DNA from: Streptomyces filamentosus | GTDB lineage: Bacteria; Actinomycetota; Actinomycetes; Streptomycetales; Streptomycetaceae | Direction: 5' to 3' | Length of the DNA stretch: 64,000 nt | NCBI RefSeq assembly: GCF_014654895.1 | Contig: NZ_BNBE01000004.1 | Span: 1,116,001 to 1,180,000 of the forward strand | Shown here: positions 35,161 through 43,858 of the stretch, in pieces | Numbering within the stretch: the stretch's first letter is position 1 | How the letters are laid out: the number at the start of each line of letters is the position of its first letter | Notes under the pieces: generated by a model | The model's database searches: none | Told to the model about the DNA's origin: nothing | The model's input: the letters and a program-made list of their open reading frames with translations, nothing else | Made by a program: the position numbers and the translations under genes

Positions 35161-36197
35161 CGGCACGGGAGCTCGACGCCGCCGGGGTGCGCGACCCGGC
35201 GCTGCGGGCGGCCTACGCGGAGTGCCGCAGGCTCAACGCGCGCCACGGCAGGACGTACTTCCTGGCCACGCGCCTCCTGCCGCTGGACCGCCGCAGCGCG
35301 GTCCACGCCCTGTACGGTTTCGCGCGGCGCGCGGACGACATCGTGGACGAGACCGCCGCCACGACGCCGCGGGAGCGGGCGGCCGCGCTCGACGCCCTGG
35401 AGGCCGAGTGGCACGGGGCCCTGCGCGGCGAGCCCGCCGCCGATCCCGCCGTGGCGGCCGCCGCGCACGCCCGCGGCCGCCTCGGCATCCCGGCGCGGCA
35501 CTTCGACGACTTCCTCGGGTCGATGCGCAGCGACCTCTTCGTGCGGGAGTACGCGACCTACGACGACCTGCGTGGTTACATGCACGGCTCGGCGGCCGTC
35601 ATCGGGCTGCAGATGGTGCCGGTCCTCGGCACCGTCGTCCCGAGGGAGCAGGCCGAGCCGTACGCGGCCGCGCTCGGCGTCGCCTTCCAGCTGACGAACT
35701 TCCTCCGCGACGTCGGGGAGGACCTGGACCGGGGCCGGGTGTACCTGCCGGCCGACCTCCTCGCCGCGTCCGGCGTGGACCGGGACCTGCTGCGGTGGAG
35801 CAGGCTGACCGGACACCGCGACCCGCGCGTCACCGACGCGCTGCGCGCCGCCGCGGACCTCACCCAGGACGTGTACCGCGAGGCGGAGCCCGGCATCGAC
35901 CTGCTCGACCCGGCGTCGGCGCCGTGCGTGCGCGCGGCCTTCGTCCTGTACCGGGAGATCCTGGCGGTGATCGAGGAGGAGGGGTACGCGGTGCTGCACC
36001 GGCGGGCGGTGGTCGGACGGCGGCGGCGGGCGGCGCTCGCGCTGCCCGTCCTCGCGAGGGCGCTGGCCGCGCGCGGCGCGCGCCGCGGGCGCCGCGCGGC
36101 CCCGGAGGGCGGTCCCGGCGGAGGGCCGGCGGAGAAGGCCCTCGGGCGGAGCGGGGGCCCCGGACGGAGCGAGGGGACGAGGAGGGACGCGCGGTGA
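35157..36197 (+). CDS. crtB: CrtB, phytoene synthase
   Basis: A 346-aa squalene/phytoene synthase that condenses two GGPP. The first Asp-rich motif is GFARRADDIVDET (Asp60, Asp61, Asp64) and the second is FLRDVGEDLDRGRVYLP. GTG at 35157 overlaps the crtI stop, and the Rieske gene overlaps this stop in the same way. The last 45 residues are a Gly/Arg-rich tail outside the enzyme fold. All active-site residues of the family appear intact. Confidence 0.92.
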   Translation: MTARELDAAGVRDPALRAAYAECRRLNARHGRTYFLATRLLPLDRRSAVHALYGFARRADDIVDETAATTPRERAAALDALEAEWHGALRGEPAADPAVAAAAHARGRLGIPARHFDDFLGSMRSDLFVREYATYDDLRGYMHGSAAVIGLQMVPVLGTVVPREQAEPYAAALGVAFQLTNFLRDVGEDLDRGRVYLPADLLAASGVDRDLLRWSRLTGHRDPRVTDALRAAADLTQDVYREAEPGIDLLDPASAPCVRAAFVLYREILAVIEEEGYAVLHRRAVVGRRRRAALALPVLARALAARGARRGRRAAPEGGPGGGPAEKALGRSGGPGRSEGTRRDAR

Positions 36198-37213
36198 GGA
36201 GATCGGCGGGCCGGGACGGCCGGCGCCGGCTGCCCCTGGGCTTCCGGCACGATCCGGTGCCCTGGGAGGAACAGCGGGCGACCTGGCGCCAGGCCCGTCC
36301 GGCGGGGATCGCCGCCGGACTGGCACGGGCGACGGCCAGGCCGTCCGGGAACTGGTACGTCGTGGGGGCGAGCGGGGACGTCCGCGCCGACCGGCCGACG
36401 GGCAGGACCGTCGCCGGCACGGAGGTGGTGCTCTGGCGCGACGCGGACGGCGAGGTGCGTGCGGGACCGGGCGCCTGCCCCCACCTCGGGGCCGCCCTGG
36501 GAGAAGGCGTGGTCCGGTGCGGCACCCTCGTCTGCCGCTGGCACGGTCTGGCCCTGGACGGCTCGCCGACCGCGGGCTGGGAGCCGTGGCCCGCGTACGA
36601 CGACGGGGTGCTGGTCTGGGTGCGGCTCGACGCGGTCGGCGGCGAGGAGCCGACGGAGCGGCCCGTGGTGCCGCCGAGGCCGCCCGTCGCGGGGGCGGTC
36701 GCGGCGGTGTACACCGGCGTGGGCGCCTGCGAGGCCGAGGACGTCGTCGCCAACCGGCTCGACCCGTGGCACGGTTCGTGGCTGCACCCCTACTCGTTCG
36801 TGGACCTGGAGGTCCTCTCCGCACCGCCGGACGGCGTCACCGACGAGGAGGACGCGCTGGTGGTCCGGGTGTCGTTCAAGGTGGCGGGCCGCGTGGTGGT
36901 GCCGGTGACGGCGGTCTTCACCGCGCCGGAACCCCGGACCGTCACCATGCGCATCGCCGAGGGCGAGGGCGCGGGTTCCGTGGTGGAGACCCACGCCACT
37001 CCGCTGACCCCCGCCGGAGCGGCCCGCCCGCGCACCGCCGTGGTGGAGGCCGTCGTGGCGTCATCGGACCGGCGGGGCTTCGGGGCGGCCCGTGCCCTGG
37101 CCCCCTTGCTGCGCCCCGCGATGCGGTCGGCGTCGGCGCGCCTGTGGCGGGACGACCTGGCGTACGCGGAGCGCCGCTGGGTGTTGCGGAGCACGGGGCG
37201 GTTCCCGGGATAG
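36194..37213 (+). CDS. Rieske [2Fe-2S] protein with DUF5914-like C-terminal domain
   Basis: A 339-aa oxygenase-like protein. The Rieske centre is ACPHLGAALGEG (C-x-H) and TLVCRWHGLALDG (C-x2-H), about residues 94-123. The C-terminal half includes ANRLDPWHGSWLHPYSF, a possible mononuclear-iron motif with two His, and a beta-barrel part (SFKVAGRVVVPVTAVF), as in aromatic-ring oxygenases. It is coupled by overlap to crtB, so it very likely modifies a carotenoid, for example by hydroxylation. Final product is not known. Its GTG start at 36194 is fixed by the overlap. Confidence 0.78.
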   Translation: MRRSAGRDGRRRLPLGFRHDPVPWEEQRATWRQARPAGIAAGLARATARPSGNWYVVGASGDVRADRPTGRTVAGTEVVLWRDADGEVRAGPGACPHLGAALGEGVVRCGTLVCRWHGLALDGSPTAGWEPWPAYDDGVLVWVRLDAVGGEEPTERPVVPPRPPVAGAVAAVYTGVGACEAEDVVANRLDPWHGSWLHPYSFVDLEVLSAPPDGVTDEEDALVVRVSFKVAGRVVVPVTAVFTAPEPRTVTMRIAEGEGAGSVVETHATPLTPAGAARPRTAVVEAVVASSDRRGFGAARALAPLLRPAMRSASARLWRDDLAYAERRWVLRSTGRFPG

Positions 37214-37234
37214 GGCGTTCCCGGGCGGGGGTTC

Positions 37235-37264
37235 CCGGGGCGCGGCGCCGACGCGGCGCCCCGG
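37235..37264. terminator. Convergent terminator between Rieske gene and crtU
   Basis: CCGGGGCGC at 37235-37243 pairs with GCGCCCCGG at 37256-37264 in the 55-bp gap between two converging stops. The loop itself contains a GGCGCC palindrome. Confidence 0.6.
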
Positions 37265-37268
37265 TTCC

Positions 37269-38840
37269 TCACCCGGCCGGCACGGGGTCCCCGGCCGCCC
37301 GGGCGAGGAACCGGAGGACGGCCGAGCGGCCGGCCATGGGCACGGTCCAGAGCGTCTGGCCGCGGAGCCCCCATCTGCGCAGGTGGGCGTTGGCCGCGAG
37401 GAAGCCCGTGGTGGCGGCGCGTTCCATGAGGGCCACGGGGTACTCCGTGCGGACCAGGTCCCCGGCGACGGTGACGGTGGGGTCGGGGGTGTGGACCGTG
37501 GGGCGGTTCCGGTGTCCCCCGACCTCGAAGAGCGGGCAGTCGGAGCGGAGTTCGTGCCGCTCGTCGAGGATCGCGGCGGCCCTCGTCTCGGGCCAGGCGC
37601 GGCGCAGTTGCGCGACCAGTTCGCGGGAGAGCGCTCCGGCACGGGCGGCGGGGTCCACGGCGTAGGCGTGCAGTTCGACCACCGACCCGCCGGTGCGGGC
37701 GGCCCAGCGGGCGGCCTCGCCCTCCCAGCGGTCGAGGACGCTGATGTTGTCGAGGGGGCCGAAGCCGCTGGTCCCGAGGAAACCCGGCCGCCGGGGGTCC
37801 ACGGGCCGGTCGAGCCAGAGCCTGGAGACGAGGAAGGGCGGCGCGGTGCGGAGCGCGCCGATCCTGGCCCGCCAGGGCGCGTCGCACAGCCCGGGGGACG
37901 CCCCGGCGATCGCGCGCAGGCCGTCGGTGTCGGTGGCGAGGACGACGGCGTCGGCGTGCCGGGGTCCGTCGTCGGAGAGGACGGTGTGCCCGCCGCCGGG
38001 TGCCGGTGCCACTTCCCGGACGCCGGTCCCGGTGAGGATGCGCACGCCGTGGCCGCGCAGGTAGGCGCCGAGGGGGTCCCACAGGGCTTGCGGGTAGGGC
38101 TCGTCCGGCACGTCGAAGAGCAGTCCCTCGGAGGAGCCGAGGAAGTAGATGTGGAACATCAGCACCAGTTCGGCGGCGGACAGTTCGCCGGGGTCGGCGA
38201 AGAAGCTGCGGGAGAACACCTCGAACGCGAGGTGCTGGGCCGCCGGGGGGAAGCCGATGCCGTGGAGGAAGTCGCGAGCGCTGATGTCGTCGAAGCGCCG
38301 GTGGACGTCGGGGGCGCGGACGTCGAGCAGGGGCAGCGCGGCGCGGGCGTCCATGCGGCCGAGGTCGCCCCACCCGAAGCTGGGGCTGAGGGCGACGAAA
38401 CCGAGCGCGCTCCACGGCGGCGTGCGGGGCACGCGGGCGAAGCTGTCGTACAGGCCGGAGCCGTGCAGCAGCGGGTAGTCCGGGAGGGCGGTGAGCCGGT
38501 CGAGGCCCGGGTCGACCCGGCGCAGCAGGCCGCGCAGGTTGTAGTACTGGCGGAAGAAGGCGTGGAAACCGCGGCTCATGGTCACCTCCGAGCCGTCGCC
38601 CAGCCGGTCCGCCCACCCCGCGAGGCGCCCGCCCAGGGTGGGTTCCCGTTCGTAGAGGGTGACGTCGACGCCGCGCTCGGCGAGGATCGTGGCGGCCGCG
38701 ATCCCCGCGATCCCGCCGCCCACGACGGCGCAGGCCGGCCGGTGGCCGGGCGGTGTTCTGGGGCGTCCGTCGTGGGCGGGCACGACGACCGCCCTGCGGT
38801 CGCGGCCGCGTGCGGGGGTTCCGTTCCGGCTGGGGCGCAT
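37269..38840 (-). CDS. crtU: CrtU, carotene desaturase/methyltransferase (isorenieratene synthase)
   Basis: A 523-aa FAD-dependent desaturase/methyltransferase that turns the beta-rings of beta-carotene into aromatic phi-rings. The N-terminal motif is CAVVGGGIAGIAAATILAERG, followed by YEREPTLGGRLAGW and SRGFHAFFRQYYNLR, the latter typical of the CrtU group. The end has TVAGDLVRTEYPVALMERA. It precedes no other gene on this strand; crtY lies 33 bp upstream. The N-terminal 35 residues are polar and Arg-rich and may not be translated. Its presence with CrtY predicts isorenieratene as the carotenoid. Confidence 0.9.
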   Translation of the reverse strand: MRPSRNGTPARGRDRRAVVVPAHDGRPRTPPGHRPACAVVGGGIAGIAAATILAERGVDVTLYEREPTLGGRLAGWADRLGDGSEVTMSRGFHAFFRQYYNLRGLLRRVDPGLDRLTALPDYPLLHGSGLYDSFARVPRTPPWSALGFVALSPSFGWGDLGRMDARAALPLLDVRAPDVHRRFDDISARDFLHGIGFPPAAQHLAFEVFSRSFFADPGELSAAELVLMFHIYFLGSSEGLLFDVPDEPYPQALWDPLGAYLRGHGVRILTGTGVREVAPAPGGGHTVLSDDGPRHADAVVLATDTDGLRAIAGASPGLCDAPWRARIGALRTAPPFLVSRLWLDRPVDPRRPGFLGTSGFGPLDNISVLDRWEGEAARWAARTGGSVVELHAYAVDPAARAGALSRELVAQLRRAWPETRAAAILDERHELRSDCPLFEVGGHRNRPTVHTPDPTVTVAGDLVRTEYPVALMERAATTGFLAANAHLRRWGLRGQTLWTVPMAGRSAVLRFLARAAGDPVPAG

Positions 38841-38873
38841 GGCGGGGTCCGCTCTCGTGACGAAGGGGGAGGT

Positions 38874-40043
38874 TCAGGCCCGGCGGGCGAGGAAGGGCAG
38901 TTCCGCGGTGGCGCGGAGCATGGGGAGCACGGGGGTGCGCAGGCCGATGCGGAACTCCTCGGACGGCCGGGTCTCCCCGTCGAGGAACCGCAGGAGCCGT
39001 TCGGGAGGGACCTCCTCGAAGAGCCGCGTGAAGAACTCGGGCCCGGAGACCCTGCCGGTGTCGATGCCGCGCAGGAGGACCGCGTCCATGAGAAGCGAAC
39101 GCCCGGGGTAGGCGGGCGGGGGCAGGGGTTCGCGGCCGGCGTGGAGGAGGGCCGCCACGGCGCGCGTCTGCCGCTGGATCGCCGCGAAGGCGTAGCCGGT
39201 GGAGGGCCGCACCGCGCCCCCCGCGGCGCCGATGCGGAAGGTGCTCCGTCCGGCGCGGCGCTCGTACCGGCCGTCCGTCATCGGGATGCGGCCCCTCTCG
39301 ACGCCGCGCACCTCGAACCCGCCGGTCCCGAGCAGGGAGCCGGCGTAGTGCCGCAGGGCCCGGTCGTACGCCTCGTCGGACAGCGGCTCCCGGCTGAACT
39401 CGGTGTACTCGACGAGGGCTTCGTGCCGCGACAGCGGCAGCACGTAGCCGAAGGAGAGCCCCTGCGGGGGCTGCGGGGTGCGGAAGTCCATGAGGTCCAC
39501 GGTGCCGGGGGCGAAGACGGGGCGTCCGGAACGCAGGAACCATCCCTTGAAGTGCTGGAGCAGGCGGACCCTGCCGGGCGGGAGGGGGGAGGGCGGGCGG
39601 GTGTCGAAGACCCAGCGGGCGTGGACGCGCCGCTCGCGGCCGTCGGCGGTGCGGCAGGAGACGGTGGCGCCGCCGGGTCCGTCGGCGATCCCCTCCGCGA
39701 CGGCCTCGACGCGGTCCAGGCCGGCGAGCCGCGGCCCGACGCCCCGGGCGAACGACTCGGAGGTGAGCATCTTGTAGCGCAGTGCGCCCAGGTCGCACGG
39801 GACCGGGCGCCCGTCGGCCCCGTGGAGCCGTACCCGGCGCCAGGAGGCCGTGAGCCAGGCGTCGTACTCCCCGGGCCCCCGCTCCCAGTAGCACCAGGTG
39901 CGCGGGAGGGGCCGGAGCGGGCCCGGGGGCGCGTCGACGAGGACGACGGAGGGGGCGGCGGCTCCTCGCGGCGGGCACAGGAGCCGCCAGGCGAGGGACA
40001 GTCCCGCCGCCCCCGCTCCGATGATGGCGACGTCGCGGCGCAC
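38874..40043 (-). CDS. crtY: CrtY, lycopene beta-cyclase
   Basis: A 389-aa lycopene cyclase that closes both ends of lycopene to beta-rings. Visible motifs are VAIIGAGAAGLSLAWRLL (FAD site), RTWCYWERGPGEYD, FDTRPP, LLQHFKGWFL with FMDFR-like VDLMDFRTPQ, GYVLPLSRHEALVEYTEFS and RPSTGYAFAAIQRQ, all hallmarks of bacterial CrtY. GTG at 40041-40043 is preceded by GGAG; a longer frame upstream reads non-homologous residues. It is the first gene of the leftward crtY-crtU pair. No GCATCCG element was found upstream, unlike the other units of the locus. Confidence 0.9.
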   Translation of the reverse strand: MRRDVAIIGAGAAGLSLAWRLLCPPRGAAAPSVVLVDAPPGPLRPLPRTWCYWERGPGEYDAWLTASWRRVRLHGADGRPVPCDLGALRYKMLTSESFARGVGPRLAGLDRVEAVAEGIADGPGGATVSCRTADGRERRVHARWVFDTRPPSPLPPGRVRLLQHFKGWFLRSGRPVFAPGTVDLMDFRTPQPPQGLSFGYVLPLSRHEALVEYTEFSREPLSDEAYDRALRHYAGSLLGTGGFEVRGVERGRIPMTDGRYERRAGRSTFRIGAAGGAVRPSTGYAFAAIQRQTRAVAALLHAGREPLPPPAYPGRSLLMDAVLLRGIDTGRVSGPEFFTRLFEEVPPERLLRFLDGETRPSEEFRIGLRTPVLPMLRATAELPFLARRA

Positions 40044-40080
40044 CGGTCCTGTCTCCTCTCGTCGTCGGGGAAGAAGGGGC

Positions 40081-40126
40081 GGCGCGCGGGGGCGCGCCGT
40101 GGTGAGGGCTGCCCCGCGGGCGGGGC
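40081..40126. terminator. Two hairpins after the lipocalin gene
   Basis: GGCGCGC/GCGCGCC at 40081-40098 and GCCCCGC/GCGGGGC at 40111-40126 follow the leftward lipocalin gene and precede crtY. One or both probably stop the lipocalin transcript. Confidence 0.5.
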
Positions 40127-40181
40127 GGTCTACCCTCCGGTGCTCCAGTGGGACCAACGCGCCGCCCTGCGGGCCGGCCCG

Positions 40182-40784
40182 TCAGGGTGCGAGGCGCCAG
40201 TCGGGGTCCCCGCCGTCCTGGCGGGTCGTGCGGAAGTCACGGGGGTCGAGTCCGGCTCCCCGGACCGCGCGCAGGACGTCGGCCGTCCGCGCCGGGTCGA
40301 GGCGCGGGGTCCGGGAGAGGACGAAGCCGGAGGTGCGGTCCTCGTCGGTCACCACGGCCCACTCGTACGCGGGTCCCAGGCCCACGACGACGTAGTTGGC
40401 CTCGGTGCCGTGCCGGTAGCCGTCCTTGCCGGGGAGGAAGGAGACGTTGAGACGGGCGTTGGTGGCGTCGAGGGGCAGGGCCTCGCCGTTGATCCCGCTC
40501 CGGGTGCCCAGCCAGGTCGTGCAGCTGTTGGCCACCGCGACCGTGCCGCGACCGGTCGTGCCGTAGACCGCCTTGACGTTCTTGGCGCACTGGATCTCGA
40601 ACAGCTGGGGCACGGCGGCGAGTTGCCACCAGGTTCCGGTGTAGCGGGCGAGGTCGACGGTTCCGGCGGCGCGGGCCGGGCCGTCGGGGGCCGCCGTGGC
40701 GGTGGGGACGAGTGCCAGGGCGGCGAGGGCCGTGGTGAGCAGGACGGCGGAGAGGCGCTCCGCGGCGGGCGGACGTCGGCGCAT
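40182..40784 (-). CDS. Secreted lipocalin (Blc-like)
   Basis: A 200-aa exported lipocalin. The signal peptide is LSAVLLTTALAALALVPTATAA with cleavage near residue 32. The family's first signature is YTGTWWQLAAVPQLFE, and later VVGLGPAYEWAVVTDEDRTSGFVLSR matches the third conserved region. Two cysteines (QCAK and NSCTTW) could form a disulfide. Lipocalins bind small lipids or pigments, so in this locus it may carry a carotenoid or porphyrin outside the membrane. A GGAAC-N24-GCATCCG element lies 57 bp upstream, identical in spacing to that of crtE. Confidence 0.8.
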   Translation of the reverse strand: MRRRPPAAERLSAVLLTTALAALALVPTATAAPDGPARAAGTVDLARYTGTWWQLAAVPQLFEIQCAKNVKAVYGTTGRGTVAVANSCTTWLGTRSGINGEALPLDATNARLNVSFLPGKDGYRHGTEANYVVVGLGPAYEWAVVTDEDRTSGFVLSRTPRLDPARTADVLRAVRGAGLDPRDFRTTRQDGGDPDWRLAP

Positions 40785-40840
40785 GGGCGTGGTGCTCCTT
40801 CGAGTCGCTGGTGGGATCCCTTCCGCGCGGGGCGCTCCGG

Positions 40841-40876
40841 CGGATGCGCCCTCCTCGCGTCCGGGCGCGCCGTTCC
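40841..40876 (-). promoter_or_regulatory. Candidate LitS-type promoter of the lipocalin gene
   Basis: On the minus strand GGAAC (40872-40876) is followed after exactly 24 nt by GCATCCG (40841-40847), 57 bp before the lipocalin start. The arrangement equals that before crtE. The divergent ferrochelatase gene has only a partial copy, GCATCCC at 40907-40913. Confidence 0.5.
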
Positions 40877-40973
40877 GCCTCCGTCGTCACCCGTACGGGG
40901 CACGCCGCATCCCTGCCGGGCCGATCGCGGAAGGACCCGTAGCGAACCTTCCGTCCCACCCGAGGAACTCCCG

Positions 40974-42101
40974 ATGTCCGATCAGCACGATCCCGCCCCG
41001 TACGACGCCCTGCTGCTGCTCTCCTTCGGCGGCCCGGAGGGCCCGGACGACGTCGTCCCGTTCCTGGAGAACGTGACGCGCGGCCGCGGCATCCCGAAGG
41101 AACGGCTGAAGGAGGTGGGACAGCACTACTTCCTCTTCGGCGGCGTCTCCCCGATCAACGGCCACAACCGCGCGCTCCTCGACGCCCTGCGGACCGACTT
41201 CACCGCCGCGGGCCTCGACCTGCCGGTCTACTGGGGCAACCGGAACTGGGCCCCCTACCTCACCGACACCCTCCGCAAGATGGTCCACGACGGCCGCCGC
41301 CACATCGCCGTCCTCACCACCAGCGCCTACGCCTCCTACTCCGGCTGCCGCCAGTACCGCGAGAACCTCGCCGACGCACTCGCCGCCCTGGAGGCCGAGG
41401 GCCTCCCGCTGCCCAGGGTCGACAAGCTCCGCCACTACTTCAACCACCCCGGCTTCGTCGAACCCGTGGTCGAAGGCGTCCTCGCCTCCCTCGCCGACCT
41501 CGACGACACCGTCCGCGCCGGCGCCCACCTCGCCTTCACCACCCACTCCATCCCCGACTCCGCCGCCGACTCCTCCGGCCCCGCCGCCGGCCACGGCTCC
41601 GGCGGCGCCTACGTCAGACAGCACCTCGACACCGCCAGGACCGTCGCCGACGCCGTCCGCGACAGGACCGGCACCGCCCACCCCTGGAAACTCGTCTACC
41701 AGTCCCGCAGCGGCGCCCCCCACATCCCGTGGCTCGAACCCGACATCTGCGACCACCTGGAAGAACTCCACGCCACCGGAGCACCCGCCGCCGTCATGGT
41801 CCCCATCGGCTTCGTCTCCGACCACATGGAAGTCCTCTACGACCTCGACACCGAGGCCACCGCCAAGGCCGCCGAACTCGGCCTCCCCGTCCGCCGCTCC
41901 GCCACCGTCGGCGCCGACCCCCGCTTCGCCGCCGCCGTCCGCGACCTCCTCCTCGAACGCGCCGCCACCGAACGCGGCACCCCCACCCGACGCTGCGCCC
42001 TCGGCACCCTCGGCCCCTCCCACGACCTCTGCCCCATCGACTGCTGCCCCGCCCGCACCGACCACCCCGCCGCCGCCGGCGCCGACAGCCCCTACAGCTG
42101 A
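40974..42101 (+). CDS. hemH: Ferrochelatase (coproporphyrin-type, CpfC/HemH)
   Basis: A 375-aa ferrochelatase that inserts iron into coproporphyrin III in actinobacteria. Signatures are LLLSFGGPEGPDDVVPFLENV at the start, the metal-binding His in FTTHSIPDS, and VPIGFVSDHMEVLYDLDTEA with the catalytic Glu. Near the C-terminus RCALGTLGPSHDLCPIDCC provides the cysteines for the [2Fe-2S] cluster known in actinobacterial enzymes. ATG at 40974 with GAGGA upstream. Its place inside a light-inducible carotenoid locus suggests a role in removing photosensitising porphyrins. It ends with a 10-bp convergent overlap with an SDR gene. Confidence 0.88.
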   Translation: MSDQHDPAPYDALLLLSFGGPEGPDDVVPFLENVTRGRGIPKERLKEVGQHYFLFGGVSPINGHNRALLDALRTDFTAAGLDLPVYWGNRNWAPYLTDTLRKMVHDGRRHIAVLTTSAYASYSGCRQYRENLADALAALEAEGLPLPRVDKLRHYFNHPGFVEPVVEGVLASLADLDDTVRAGAHLAFTTHSIPDSAADSSGPAAGHGSGGAYVRQHLDTARTVADAVRDRTGTAHPWKLVYQSRSGAPHIPWLEPDICDHLEELHATGAPAAVMVPIGFVSDHMEVLYDLDTEATAKAAELGLPVRRSATVGADPRFAAAVRDLLLERAATERGTPTRRCALGTLGPSHDLCPIDCCPARTDHPAAAGADSPYS

Positions 42102-42787
42102 GGAGCGCCCGGAGTCCCGGGGAGCGCTCCGTGCGGGCTCCCCGGGGCGCCGGCGAGGGGCGCGAGCAGATGCCGTTCGACGGCCGCCGCCGGGTCGGCG
42201 CCGGGCGGGAGCTTTGGCGGCGACCCGGTCACGGCCCGGGCGGCGAACCCGCCCTCCAGGTGGGGCAGGCGCACGTCGACGACCCGGACGCCCCGGGACC
42301 GCTGCTCCCTGCCGACCACGCCCAGCCAGGCGGCGAGGGCCGTCTTGGCGGCCGCGTAGTCGGCCATGCCCTGCGGGGGCGCGTCCACGACCCGGCCGGT
42401 GACGACGGCGACCGCGGCTCCGGCCCCCAGCAGGGGCAGGGCGCCCCTGACCACGGCCATGGGCGCGAGGGCGTTCACGGTCATGAGGTGCTCGGCGGCG
42501 GCCTCGTCGACGTCCTCGGCCCGCCCGAAGCCCGCCACTCCGACGGCCACGACGACGCGGTCCAGGAACCCGAGCGAGCGGGCGGCCCACGGGGCGAGGG
42601 TTTCGCAGCCGTCGAGGTCGTAGGCGTCGAAGGCGCGGCGGGGGCAGTCGTCCGGCAGGAGCGACCGGTCGGCGAGCCGCTCCGCGTTCCGGCCCGCCAG
42701 GGCCACCGCCGCGCCCTGCCGGTGCAGCGCCCGGGCCGCGAGGCCGCCGACCGTCCCCGTCGCTCCCACGACCAGGACCGCGTTCAT
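42092..42787 (-). CDS. SDR-like NAD(P)-binding oxidoreductase
   Basis: A 231-aa short SDR. It has AVLVVGATGTVGGLAARAL as cofactor site, ALAGRNAERL, a VVVAVGVAGFGRAEDVD segment in place of the NNAG motif, VTGRVVDAPPQG and the YAAAKTAL active site. The NNAG region is VGVAG, so cofactor or substrate handling may differ from classical SDRs. ATG at 42787 overlaps the DUF4383 stop, so the two form an operon. S. coelicolor pairs litR with an oxidoreductase gene, litQ; this may be a functional counterpart, but that is only context. Confidence 0.75.
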   Translation of the reverse strand: MNAVLVVGATGTVGGLAARALHRQGAAVALAGRNAERLADRSLLPDDCPRRAFDAYDLDGCETLAPWAARSLGFLDRVVVAVGVAGFGRAEDVDEAAAEHLMTVNALAPMAVVRGALPLLGAGAAVAVVTGRVVDAPPQGMADYAAAKTALAAWLGVVGREQRSRGVRVVDVRLPHLEGGFAARAVTGSPPKLPPGADPAAAVERHLLAPLAGAPGSPHGALPGTPGAPQL

Positions 42788-43377
42788 CGCGGGGGGCCCT
42801 GGGGAGCCGCCGGACCGGAGGTGCCGGGAAGCGCCGGGGTCTCGGTGCGGGCGGCGCCGGACGGGAGGGCCGCGGCGGCGAGGCGGCGGCGGCGCGCCAG
42901 CGACTCCGCGGCGGCCTCGCGCGGGTGGCGCCGGCGCCAGTAGGGGTTGTCGTGGGACAGCTTGCTGGACACCCGCCCGTACATGCCGAACGTGAGGATC
43001 AGCAGCCCCATGAGGAAGCTGAACATCACGTTGGTCATGCCGAAGTCGAGGAAGTTGGCGGGCCGGTCGAGCACGAACAGGTGGTAGAAGCCGCTGAGCA
43101 GGAACGCGCCCCCCACGAGCATGTTCACGGTGGAGGCGGTGTTCCCGCCCACGGCCGCGCCGGCCAGGAGGAGGAGTCCGGTCAGCACCGAGATCCAGCT
43201 CAGCGCGGTGTTGGTGGTCATCCCGGCGATCCGCTCGCCGGAGGTGTCGAAGGGGCTGAGGGCGTCGGCGAAGCCGAGGCACCCGAACACGATCAGGACG
43301 CAGCCGCAGAGCGCGGCGCCCCAGCGGTACACGGTGGCGAGGTGGTGGTCCACGGGAAGTTCGTCTTTGAGCCGCAC
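42784..43377 (-). CDS. DUF4383 four-TM membrane protein
   Basis: A 197-aa membrane protein. It has TM helices at about residues 14-33, 53-72, 79-98 and 112-133 with motifs LVGGAFLLSGFYHLFVLD and NFLDFGMTNVMFSFLMGLLIL, as in DUF4383. The C-terminal 55 residues are Arg/Ala-rich and cytosolic. Function unknown. The GTG at 43377 is used since conserved sequence starts directly after it; a frame opening at 43488 would add Cys-rich, non-family residues. A GCATCCG element lies upstream (43515-43521). Confidence 0.75.
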   Translation of the reverse strand: MRLKDELPVDHHLATVYRWGAALCGCVLIVFGCLGFADALSPFDTSGERIAGMTTNTALSWISVLTGLLLLAGAAVGGNTASTVNMLVGGAFLLSGFYHLFVLDRPANFLDFGMTNVMFSFLMGLLILTFGMYGRVSSKLSHDNPYWRRRHPREAAAESLARRRRLAAAALPSGAARTETPALPGTSGPAAPQGPPR

Positions 43378-43858
43378 GGTCGTTTCCCTGTCTGTCCGTG
43401 GTTCCGTCCGTCGCCCCGGTCCACCGCCCCACGGGGGCGGGCACCGCACGAACGGACATGTACGGAAGCACCTTTTGCGGTACTTCAATGCCTTTTACGC
43501 ACGGTGAGAGTGCCCGGATGCACCGGACCGCGCGGCAGCGGAGCGTTCACCCGTCCGCCCCGCCGGGCGGCCCCGTCGCATCCGCGGACCGGCGTGCGGG
43601 AGAAGAACCGTCGGAAAACCGCGGCAGAGGGCGAGGAGGTCCCCATGGGCGACGCGGAGCTCCCGCGCCCCCCGGACGGCCCGCGGTCGGCCGGCGAGGG
43701 GGCGGCGCCACCGCCGGTGCGCGTCTTCCGGGGCTCCGCACGACCGGCGGGCGACACGGTCCGCCGCCTCGCATGGCCGCGGCGTGGCGCCCCTGTCCCC
43801 GCGTCCCCGCTCCGAACGCACCTGCTCACATCGTTTCCGCACCGCACGGTGGTGACTC
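43378..43858. promoter_or_regulatory. Divergent control region of the DUF4383 and litR genes
   Basis: No gene is supported in these 481 bp. On the minus strand TGAAC (43545-43549) is followed after 23 nt by GCATCCG (43515-43521), close to the crtE and lipocalin arrangement; on the plus strand a second GCATCCG (43578-43584) faces litR. An ATG at 43645 with a good ribosome site opens a frame that runs through litR out of phase, so it is not a gene. Confidence 0.5.

Noticed and set aside
43645..43858. Small gene starting with ATG at 43645 behind a good GAGGAGGT site
   Set aside because: The frame has no stop before it enters litR out of phase, and the residues are low-complexity.
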